From: Tunturiibacter empetritectus
Lineage (GTDB): Bacteria; Acidobacteriota; Terriglobia; Terriglobales; Acidobacteriaceae
Assembly: GCF_013410875.1 (NCBI RefSeq)
Contig: NZ_JACCCU010000001.1
Location: 868,001-932,000 of the forward strand
DNA length: 64,000 nucleotides
Direction of reading: 5' to 3'
The notes under the pieces are model-generated. The model was not told the DNA's origin, made no database searches, and saw only the letters and a list, made by a program, of their open reading frames with translations. Position numbers and translations under genes: made by a program. How positions within the stretch are numbered: position 1 is the first letter of the stretch; every line of letters begins with the position of its first letter. Of this stretch, positions 52,701 through 59,117 are shown piece after piece.

Positions 52701-52812
52701 GGCTGCACGACTCCGGTCGAGATGACGCTTTTATGAGACGGGTTAGGTGGAGGTAGATTTTGCGGGCGATTGGTGGTAGGCGGGTACTAGGTTCGTGCGA
52801 CAGCTTTCTCAA
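49738..52812 (-). CDS. GH31-family glycoside hydrolase, secreted, with a repeat-derived N-terminus
   Basis: Up to 1024 residues. The catalytic barrel shows FAFGAWWSRYWSYSDQELDDLV, VPLDVLVIDMDWHLPFG, the nucleophile region GIDFWWLDWQQS (about 484) and the acid/base region HRYQIGFSGDV (about 537). C-terminal beta domains (DUF5110-like) and about 100 helical residues follow. GH31 enzymes cleave alpha-glucosidic, xylosidic or galactosidic bonds; this subgroup is not assignable. A TTG at 52812 overlaps the GH16 stop as TTGA and is the only plausible listed start. Residues about 30-65 are translated dispersed repeat. The real signal peptide core LYLPALLLLTAAIQA comes only after it, with no ATG between, so the true start is doubtful. 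Confidence 0.87.
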   Translation of the reverse strand: MRKLSHEPSTRLPPIARKIYLHLTRLIKASSRPESCSLTARRSGETPVFLRHSESTRTSVPVKTPAFRLYLPALLLLTAAIQAQDPTENYNPIADPSAQVTLGNARFTVLTPQMIRMEWAAGAHFEDRASFVFLNRRLPVPPFTKNITRTAASRVLHLHTASLDLTYTLSPHNSGNSDGHFTPTNLAVSLTLNGKPVTWTPGLTDPENLLGTTRTLDGARGGKTQEPIGQGLISRSGWAIVDDSTTPLFDSADFSFPRGEDSPLPWVAERPEITNQTETQYDQLKQSESPTTTDPATPILRQDWYLIAYGHDYKQALFDYVRVAGRIPLPPRFAFGAWWSRYWSYSDQELDDLVHQARANNVPLDVLVIDMDWHLPFGNDWSVKDPSGNQARWTGYTWNKLLFPDPQLFLDKMHREGLKVTLNLHPASGVQPFEEPYPAMARAMGIDPASNNYIPFDITDKKFARNYLDLLHHPLEHQGIDFWWLDWQQSTHTKLPGVNPTWWLNYVHFTDQQREGKRPLLFHRWGGLGNHRYQIGFSGDVISTWDSLAFQPWFTATAANVGYAYWSHDIGGHMPGKIDPELYTRWLQFGALSPILRTHTTKNPDAERRIWAYPEPYSDVMRQAYTLRYALLPYLYTEARRTYDTGVAFLRPLYYNWPESPEAYTSKNEYQLGENLLVAPIATPADPETNLAHQTIWLPPGEWIESPTGRHFTGPLKLDRSFSLPQTPLYLRAGAIVPLAPPMLYTNQHPLSPLIVEINPLANNATSQYTLYEDSGDSPNYTTNESARTTLSATQSADTLTVTVAPAQGTYPGMPTSRSYQLKLPDDWPPTQVTVNDISIPYQPDAAKPGWHFEGNTLTTIVTTGDLPITSAVTFRIQRDPTLTARRAELDGFSGTIQRLREAYDALQNNTPVDTPPDELTDAMQTGDRLSYHPEQASAILTHFYELLPKVAAAVAKTESVDDQRRETMVHNLMTGNHSYTPEAATAMLTQIRRRDSIATAAIADIQADGQKQRPAAAPTGNSQ
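52608..52735 (+). repeat. Family A copies over the 5' end of the GH31 gene
   Basis: A partial element (GCGAAATGCGGGGGTCTTG, from about 52608) and a full family A copy 5 (about 52665-52727, inner stem GTCGTGC/GCACGAC) lie between the GH31 signal-peptide core and the GH16 stop. Orientation is plus, against the gene. The partial copy starts exactly where the signal-peptide core begins. Confidence 0.85.
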
Positions 52813-53726
52813 GGCAGCTCCCAGACTTTGAGGTAGTCGACCAGCATCTCGGAGGGGAAGGCGGTGGTGGGGTCGGGGTTGCCGGGCCAGTCACCGCCTA
52901 CGGCGAGGTTGACGATCAGGAAGAAGCGCCGGTTATCGAAGGGCCAGACGGCTCCGGGTGGCAGATCTTTTGGGGTGTAGGTGACGTAGGGCTTGGCTGG
53001 GTCGTCGATGTAGTAGGCGATGCTGCCGGGCTTCCAGATCATGCCGTAGGTGTGGAAGCCGGCGGCGAAGGGCGCTCCGTCGGGGAGTTTGGCCGGGGTG
53101 CCGAGGAGGGTGCCGGTAAAGCTCTTGCCGTGGATGGAGCCGTGGATGGTGTCAGGCTCTTTGCCGATGTTCTCCATGACGTCGAGTTCGCCGGAGGCGG
53201 GCCAGTTGACGGTGTCGATGTCCTCTCCGAGGAGCCAGAAGGCGGGCCAGATGCCTTGACCGGCGGGGATGCGGATGCGGGCCTCGATCCGGCCGTACTG
53301 AAAGGACTTCAGGTGTTTGGAGAGGAGACGGGCGGAGGTGTAGCGGCCGTCGGGCATCTTTCGGGCGACGAGGTGGAGGAGGACGTCCGCTACGAAGGCG
53401 TTGGGCTGGGCGGAATCGCAGGGCGGTTTGCCGGAGCCGTAGGCGCAGTAGAACTCGAGCTCGCCGTTGCCCCAGCCGTCGCCTCCGGTGTCGTAGGTCC
53501 AGATGGCAGGGTCAGGCTGGGGGTTGGCGATGGAGTGGAAGGTCTCTTGCCAGAGGAGCTTTTCTTTCTTCTCTTTGTTACAGGGCCCTTCGTGATGTAT
53601 CCCTTCGCGAGGAGACCCTTCACGAGGAGACCAGGAGGCGTGGGCGGAGGCTGCCGGCAGCAGCGTGGCGGCGAGCAGGGAGAGGCAGAGAGCCTTCCGG
53701 CCAGCCATGCTATTGCTCGTGGTCAT
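52809..53726 (-). CDS. GH16-family beta-glucanase (laminarinase-like), secreted
   Basis: A 305-residue enzyme. The signal peptide core is ALCLSLLAATLLPAASAHA. The jelly-roll has WTYDTGGDGWGNGELEFYC and the catalytic ExDxxE in GELDVMENIG (about 178-184), where the first Glu is nucleophile and the last acid/base. HTYGMIWKPGSIAYYIDD and FFLIVNLAVGGDWPG follow. GH16 members of this form cut beta-1,3(4)-glucans. The ATG at 53726 has AGAGGAC five bases upstream and overlaps the GH3 stop by 17 bases; an ATG at 53708 would leave one base between. A triplicated 15-base unit lies in the linker after the signal peptide. It is coupled to GH31 downstream. Confidence 0.94.
   Translation of the reverse strand: MTTSNSMAGRKALCLSLLAATLLPAASAHASWSPREGSPREGIHHEGPCNKEKKEKLLWQETFHSIANPQPDPAIWTYDTGGDGWGNGELEFYCAYGSGKPPCDSAQPNAFVADVLLHLVARKMPDGRYTSARLLSKHLKSFQYGRIEARIRIPAGQGIWPAFWLLGEDIDTVNWPASGELDVMENIGKEPDTIHGSIHGKSFTGTLLGTPAKLPDGAPFAAGFHTYGMIWKPGSIAYYIDDPAKPYVTYTPKDLPPGAVWPFDNRRFFLIVNLAVGGDWPGNPDPTTAFPSEMLVDYLKVWELP
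53586..53630 (-). repeat. Three imperfect 15-base tandem units in the GH16 linker
   Basis: On the minus strand, TCTCCTCGTGAAGGG, TCTCCTCGCGAAGGG and ATACATCACGAAGGG follow one another, coding SPREG-SPREG-IHHEG. The in-frame unit size means copy-number change would alter linker length without disrupting the enzyme. Confidence 0.8.
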
Positions 53727-56166
53727 TTTTGTCCTCTTTGGCTACGGTCTTTTCGGGGACCGCTTGTCCGTTTTGTCCGGCGGCGATCTTGACGGGGGCC
53801 GTGACTTTGAAGGTTTCGTGGAGGGTGGCGCGGGAGCTGTCTCCGACCCAGAGGTCGAAGTCGTCGGGCTCGACGCCCCAGGCGCGGGTGGCGGGACTCC
53901 AGAACTGCAACTGGCGAGGGCCGATGGTGAAGGCTACGGTCTTCGATTCGCCGGGCTGGAGGGTGACACGCTCGAAGCCTTTTAGCTCACGCACGGGGCG
54001 GACGGCGGTGCCGGAGCGCTGGTGGGTGTAGAGCTGAACGACCTCGTCACCGGGGCGGGAGCCTTTGTTTTCGACGACGACGGTGGCCTCGAGGGAGCCG
54101 CCGGACTGAATCTCGGAGGTGTTGAGCTTGAGGTCGCGCAGGGTGAAGGTGGTGTAGCTCAGGCCGAAGCCGAAGGGGTAGAGCGGAGTGGTGGGCTCGT
54201 CCCAGTAGAAGGATTTGAAGTCGGCGGCCTCCTGATTGACCTTGGTGGCGTTGTGCGCGTAGTAGATGGGGATCTGACCGGTGGAGCGGGGCCAGGTGAG
54301 GGGGAGTTTGCCGCCGGGGTTGGCGTCGCCGAAGAGGAGATCGGCTACGGCGTGGCCGCCTTCGGTGCCGGGCTGCCAGACCTCGAGGATGGACGGCACG
54401 TGGGTGGAGGCCCAGGTGATGTTGAGCGGCCTGCCGTTGACGAGGACGAGGGCGACGGGCTTGCCCGCCTTGCGGGCGGCGAGGGTGACGGCCTGCATCA
54501 TCTCCTCCTGGCGGCCGGGCAGATCAATGGAGGCGCGGGAGGCGTATTCGCCATTCATGGAGGCGTCTTCGCCGAGGATCAGGAGGGTGAGGTCGGCCTT
54601 GAGGCTGGTGGCGACGGCTTTGGCGATGGGTGAGTCTGGGGCAGGCGGGTCGGAGTTGTAGGGACGCGGGGTGATGGTGTCGGGGTTGAGTTCGGCCTGC
54701 GGCTCGCGTCCGATGGGGACGCCAGGTTCGTAGAGGATCTGCACGGCGGCGCCGGCGCGCTCACGGATGGCGGAGAGGAGGGAGAGGGTCTCCGACTTTT
54801 TTGCCTTGGCGGGCCAGGAGCCCATGAGAGCTGCGGGGGTATCCGCGAGTGGGCCGATGACGGCGATGGAGTGGATGGAGGGCGCGATGGGCAGGGTGTT
54901 GTCCTCGTTGCGCAGGAGGACGGCGGTCTCGCTGGCGGCGTGACGGGCCTGGGCGCGATGGGCGGGGTCGGTGAGGGTGGCTTCAGTTTTGGACGCGTCG
55001 ACGTAGGGGTGTTCGAAGAGGCCCATGAGGACTTTGATGCGGAGGATGGGGCGGACCGCGTCGTCGAGTTCGCGGAGGGAGACGTCGTGGTTGGCGACGT
55101 GTTCGGGCAGGAACTTGAGGTAGGTCTGGCTGCCCATATCCATATTTTCTCCGGCCTTGAGGGCGCGGAGGGCGGCCTGGTCGAGGTTCTCCACGTAGCC
55201 TTCGCTGCGCATGGTGTGGATGGCCCAGGAGTCGCTGACGACGAAGCCGCGAAAGCCCCACTGGTCGCGCAGGACGCCGCGGAGCAGAGCTGCGTTGCCG
55301 CTGGCGGGGACGTCATTGAGGGACATGTAGGCACTCATGACGCTGCCTGCTCCGGCTTCGACGGCGGCGCGAAAGGGAGGGAGGTAGACGTTCTGAAGCT
55401 GGACCTCCGGGAGGTAGACGGAGTCGTAGTCGCGGCCGCCGGGCGGTGCGCCGTAGCCGGCGAAGTGTTTGACGCAGGCGAGGATCTTGCCGGGTGCGCC
55501 GAGCTGGGGTCCCTGAAGGCCCTGGATCTTGGCGACGGCCATGCGGCTGGCGAGGTAGGGATCTTCGCCGGAGCCTTCGACGATCCGGCCCCAGCGGGGG
55601 TCGCGGGCGATGTCGAGCATGGGGGCGAAGGTCCAGTTGATGCCGACGGCGGCGGTCTCCTGGGCGATGGTCGCGTGCATGGCTTCGACGAGGGCGGGGT
55701 CCCAAGTGGCGGCCTGGGCGAGGGAGATGGGGAAGAGGGTGCGGTAGCCGTTGATGACATCGAAGCCGAGGAGCAGGGGGATATGCATCCGGGTGCGATC
55801 CAGGGCGAGGTGCTGGACGCGGTTGATCTCGACGGGGTCGGCGAGGTTGAGAAAGGCACCGACGTCTCCGCGGAGGATGGCGTCGTCGGAGGCGTTGACG
55901 TAGTCGAGCTGGTTCAACTGGCCGATCTTTTCGGCGACGGTCATTTTGGCGAGCAGGGAGTCGACGCGGGCGGCTACGGCTGCCTCTGAGGGGATGGTGG
56001 CAGGGGACTGCGAGGTGGCGAGGGGGGTGACGGAGGTGATTAGGAGGAGGCTTACGAGGAGGGGGTGGGGCCGCAGGAAGCAGGACCGCAGGGTGGGCTG
56101 GTGCGTCGAGGATGCTTTGCGTCCGTTCCCTTGAGGTACGGTTGCCGTTCTGTCTTGATCCTGCAT
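53710..56166 (-). CDS. GH3-family beta-glucosidase (BglX-like), secreted
   Basis: An 818-residue enzyme. An N-terminal hydrophobic segment (HPLLVSLLLITSVTPLATS) after about 35 polar residues is the export signal. The barrel has MTVAEKIGQLNQ, MLDIARDPRWGRIVEGSGEDPYL, CVKHFAGYGAPPGGRDY and the nucleophile aspartate in RGFVVSDSWAI (about 311). The second domain (ETAVLLRNEDNTLPI, LILGEDASMNGEYASRASIDLPGRQEEM) and a fibronectin-III-like C-terminus complete the normal layout. It would release glucose from beta-linked oligosaccharides such as those made by the GH16 enzyme. It is the first gene of the minus-strand operon and divergent from the SGNH hydrolase. Confidence 0.95.
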   Translation of the reverse strand: MQDQDRTATVPQGNGRKASSTHQPTLRSCFLRPHPLLVSLLLITSVTPLATSQSPATIPSEAAVAARVDSLLAKMTVAEKIGQLNQLDYVNASDDAILRGDVGAFLNLADPVEINRVQHLALDRTRMHIPLLLGFDVINGYRTLFPISLAQAATWDPALVEAMHATIAQETAAVGINWTFAPMLDIARDPRWGRIVEGSGEDPYLASRMAVAKIQGLQGPQLGAPGKILACVKHFAGYGAPPGGRDYDSVYLPEVQLQNVYLPPFRAAVEAGAGSVMSAYMSLNDVPASGNAALLRGVLRDQWGFRGFVVSDSWAIHTMRSEGYVENLDQAALRALKAGENMDMGSQTYLKFLPEHVANHDVSLRELDDAVRPILRIKVLMGLFEHPYVDASKTEATLTDPAHRAQARHAASETAVLLRNEDNTLPIAPSIHSIAVIGPLADTPAALMGSWPAKAKKSETLSLLSAIRERAGAAVQILYEPGVPIGREPQAELNPDTITPRPYNSDPPAPDSPIAKAVATSLKADLTLLILGEDASMNGEYASRASIDLPGRQEEMMQAVTLAARKAGKPVALVLVNGRPLNITWASTHVPSILEVWQPGTEGGHAVADLLFGDANPGGKLPLTWPRSTGQIPIYYAHNATKVNQEAADFKSFYWDEPTTPLYPFGFGLSYTTFTLRDLKLNTSEIQSGGSLEATVVVENKGSRPGDEVVQLYTHQRSGTAVRPVRELKGFERVTLQPGESKTVAFTIGPRQLQFWSPATRAWGVEPDDFDLWVGDSSRATLHETFKVTAPVKIAAGQNGQAVPEKTVAKEDKNDHEQ

Positions 56167-56275
56167 GAGCCTCTCGGAAGGTGTGGCGTCTGGGACGCCG
56201 TCGAAGGATGCTATCTCTCCGATTGAGTCGCCACCTATGCGACAGCCTGGGGGGAAGAAGAGGCAAGTTTTACGG

Positions 56276-56312
56276 TGTTAAGGTTAGGTTGGTCTGGATT
56301 TTGCGATGTTAA
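56276..56312. promoter_or_regulatory. Divergent promoter region with two TGTTAA boxes
   Basis: TGTTAA occurs at 56276-56281 and 56307-56312, 31 bases apart, in the 281-base gap between the GH3 operon and the SGNH gene. The same hexamer or its complement is paired in the gap before the secreted protein (60855 and 60898) and before the second TonB receptor (63464 and 63478). A shared regulator site is possible. The motif is short and occurs by chance elsewhere. Confidence 0.35.
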
Positions 56313-56447
56313 TGACCGTAGAGCCAGAGATAGGGCGGTTACGGCGGTCTGAGGGGAGTTTGCGGGGCTTAACGCCGTGTAACTTGCCGCTTAAGCCTGC
56401 GCAGCACGTAAGGTGGTAGGGCTGCCTTTGCGCAGCATGGGAGAGAG

Positions 56448-57728
56448 ATGAAGCGGATAGCGTCTTGTTGCTTGTCTGGTTGTTTGTACGGGGCCTTAGC
56501 GATCGCGGGTGTTGTGAAGCCGGTTGTGGCGTTGGGCCAGGGCGCTCCCTTTGCGCTGCAGAGCGGAGACAGAGTCTTGTTTTACGGGGACAGCATTACG
56601 GAGCAGCAGTACTACACGCGGGATGTGGAGCTGTATGCGCTGACCCGGATGCCTTCGAGCAACATCACGTTCGTGATGTCGGGGGTGTCCGGAGACAAGG
56701 TGAGCGGTGGGGGAGGCGGCCCGGTGGACCTGCGGCTGCCGCGGGATGTCTTCGACCTGAAGCCGACGGTGGTGACGATCATGCTGGGGATGAACGATGG
56801 CTACTACCGTCCGTTTGAGCCGGGCACGATGCTGACGTACGAACGCGGCTATGAACATATTCTGGATGAGATCAAGGCGCATGCACCCGAGGCCAAGGTG
56901 GTGGTGTTGCGGCCTTCGGCGTATGACGAGGTGACGCAGCCGGGGCATGGAACGGCGGGATATAACGACTTCCTGATCAAGATGGGCGACTCGGTGGCGC
57001 GGATGGCGGCGGAGCGGCATCTGGCGGTGGTGGACCTGAATGCTCCGATGGTCACGGCGCTGACGAGTGCTCGGGCGAAGGATCCGGTGATGGCGGCGAT
57101 GCTGATCGGGGACCATGTCCATCCGGGTCCGGGGATGCACTGGGTGATGGCGGATGCGGTGTTGAAGGGGTGGGGTGCGTCTCCGGTGGTGACGAGCGTG
57201 ACGCTGGGCGCGGCGCATGGCACGGTGGTGTCGTCGGTGAATACGGCGGTTACGGAGGCGAAGGGGTCTGGCCGGGCATTGCAGTGGGTGCAACTGGACC
57301 GGGCGCTGCCGCTGCCGCTGCCGGCGGCTGCTACGGATCCGGTTACGGATCTTGCGCTGCGCGCGTCGACGGTGGTCGAGGATCTCGACCAGGAGATGCT
57401 GACGGTGGGGGATCTGGCTGTGGGGCGGTATGAACTGCGGATCGACGATGCGGCGGTGGGCACGTTTACGAGCGAAGAGCTGCGGAGCGGGGTCAATCTG
57501 GCGCGGCTGGACACACCGATGCGGCGGCAGGCGATGCTGGTGTTCCTGGCTAACGATGGGAAGATCTCGCTGGATACGAATCGCAACCATCTTCTGCGCA
57601 ATGTGCCGAGCGCGTCGAACGACGAGTCGCTGGCTGCGGTGAAGACCGCGTTGCAGGCGGCGGATGCGGAGCAGAGACGGCTGGCGCAGCCGGTGATGCA
57701 CCGGTACGCGCTGGTGCCGGTGCGCTAG
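56448..57728 (+). CDS. SGNH/GDSL-family hydrolase, secreted
   Basis: A 426-residue protein with a signal peptide (GCLYGALAIAGVVKPVVALG). Block I is VLFYGDSITEQQ (Ser nucleophile), block III IMLGMNDGYY (Asn), and block V GDHVHPGPGMHWVMADAVL (Asp and His). So all SGNH residues are present. The family removes acyl groups such as acetate from glycans. The C-terminal 150 residues (LGAAHGTVVSS onward) form an extra beta-rich region. GGGAGAG lies directly before ATG 56448. In this hydrolase cluster a carbohydrate-esterase role is a fair inference. It is followed one base later by the GH172 open frame. Confidence 0.92.
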   Translation: MKRIASCCLSGCLYGALAIAGVVKPVVALGQGAPFALQSGDRVLFYGDSITEQQYYTRDVELYALTRMPSSNITFVMSGVSGDKVSGGGGGPVDLRLPRDVFDLKPTVVTIMLGMNDGYYRPFEPGTMLTYERGYEHILDEIKAHAPEAKVVVLRPSAYDEVTQPGHGTAGYNDFLIKMGDSVARMAAERHLAVVDLNAPMVTALTSARAKDPVMAAMLIGDHVHPGPGMHWVMADAVLKGWGASPVVTSVTLGAAHGTVVSSVNTAVTEAKGSGRALQWVQLDRALPLPLPAAATDPVTDLALRASTVVEDLDQEMLTVGDLAVGRYELRIDDAAVGTFTSEELRSGVNLARLDTPMRRQAMLVFLANDGKISLDTNRNHLLRNVPSASNDESLAAVKTALQAADAEQRRLAQPVMHRYALVPVR

Positions 57729-57798
57729 CGTGAGAAAGAGCTCGATGATGTTCTGCGGTGAGTCTGAGACAGCGGGGATGCCGGCGGCTGCAAGGACT

Positions 57799-58974
57799 AT
57801 GAGGCTTCATCTGCGGCCTGTTTTTCTCATGCTGCTGGTGTGCGTGGCTCTTGCGTTTGCGCCCAGGCTGTTTGCGCAGAGCCCGGTGGAGCGCCCTAGC
57901 TTGACGCGAATGCAGGAGTATCGAGCGCATCGCAGCTCGTCGGCCGATCCGCTGGGCGGCAATGAGGATCATCGGGAGATTGCACCGGGAGGGACGCTGG
58001 AGCTGCTGGATGCGGATGGTCCCGGCACGGTGACGCATATCTGGTTCACGATCTCGACGGGTGGGGTGGAGAACTACTTCCTCAAGAAGATCATCCTGCG
58101 CATGTACTGGGATAACGAGACCGAGCCGAGCGTAGAGACGACCCTGGCGGACTTTTTTGGGGAACACTTCGGCGATCTGCGGCCTTGGAGTTCGGAGATG
58201 CTTTCGGTGGGGCCGGACCGCTCGATGAATTCGTTCTTCCCGATGCCGTTTCGCAAGCATGCGCGGATCACTTTGACCAACGAGGGCAGCCTGAAGATCG
58301 GACGCATCTATTTCAATCTGGATTATGTGATTCACAACAAGCCGCTGCCTGCGGATACGCTTTACTTCCACGCCTGCTTTACGCAGCAGCAGCCGGCGCA
58401 TGGCTGGACGGACGATTGGAAGATCAATCGGGACGTTGCGGCCAAGCCGAATCTGGATGGGAAGGGAAACTTCAACTGGCTGGAGGCGACGGGCAAGGGG
58501 CAGTATGTCGGCGTGGTGATGTCGGTGCTGCAGAATCAGGATGGGTGGTGGGGCGAGGGCGACGATATGTTCTTCGTCGATGGGGAGAAGACGCCGTCGA
58601 TTGCGGGGACGGGGGCGGAGGACTACTTTCTGGGGGCGTTCGACTTCTGGCCGGGTAACTACACGGGGCCTCGGTTCGGGATCTTCCGCATGGGCGAGGA
58701 GCATATCGGGAGCCGCTACACGGTCTATCGGTTTCACCTGGAGGAGCCGATTCCATTTACCAAGTCGCTGATTGCGGGGATCGAGCATGGCAGCGCGAAT
58801 CATCGCTCGGATAGCTACTATGCGACGGCTTACTGGTATCAGACGCTGCCGCATGCGCCGCTGCCGCCGCTGCCTGCGATTGCGGACCGTATTCCTGAGA
58901 TTCAACTGGTGGGGGGGCCGGGGGTGGTGACGCCTTCAAAGCTGGAGCCGAAGCCGCCTACGGCGAAGCAGTAG
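57799..58974 (+). CDS. GH172 (DUF2961) family glycoside hydrolase, secreted
   Basis: Up to 414 residues. Hallmarks are PGTVTHIWFTISTGG, ILRMYWDNETEPSVETTLADFFG, FFPMPFRKHARITLTNEG and GTGAEDYFLGAFDFWPG, all typical of DUF2961, now family GH172. Known members are difructose-dianhydride and alpha-fructofuranosidase enzymes and D-arabinofuranosidases. The frame is open from a GTG at 57730, one base after the SGNH stop. I prefer the ATG at 57799 since MRLHLRPVFLMLLVCVALAFAPRLFAQ is a compact signal peptide, but AAGGA is then only two bases away; ATG 57778 is also possible. It is co-directional with the SGNH hydrolase. Confidence 0.9.
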   Translation: MRLHLRPVFLMLLVCVALAFAPRLFAQSPVERPSLTRMQEYRAHRSSSADPLGGNEDHREIAPGGTLELLDADGPGTVTHIWFTISTGGVENYFLKKIILRMYWDNETEPSVETTLADFFGEHFGDLRPWSSEMLSVGPDRSMNSFFPMPFRKHARITLTNEGSLKIGRIYFNLDYVIHNKPLPADTLYFHACFTQQQPAHGWTDDWKINRDVAAKPNLDGKGNFNWLEATGKGQYVGVVMSVLQNQDGWWGEGDDMFFVDGEKTPSIAGTGAEDYFLGAFDFWPGNYTGPRFGIFRMGEEHIGSRYTVYRFHLEEPIPFTKSLIAGIEHGSANHRSDSYYATAYWYQTLPHAPLPPLPAIADRIPEIQLVGGPGVVTPSKLEPKPPTAKQ

Positions 58975-59010
58975 GTATGACGGGTCGGCGCGGGTTTGGG
59001 TTTGTCTTCA

Positions 59011-59040
59011 CTTGATGCCTGGGCGCTTGATGCTTGGGCG
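59011..59040 (+). repeat. Two 15-base direct repeats
   Basis: CTTGATGCCTGGGCG is followed immediately by CTTGATGCTTGGGCG, one mismatch, in the 143-base gap after the GH172 gene. No function is apparent. Confidence 0.7.
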
Positions 59041-59117
59041 AAGAGGCTTTGCTGGTCTGCAGCGGCCCTGGCCTTTGTACGGCTGCTAAAGTCGGGTAAG
59101 ACGTGTGGAAACGCAGC

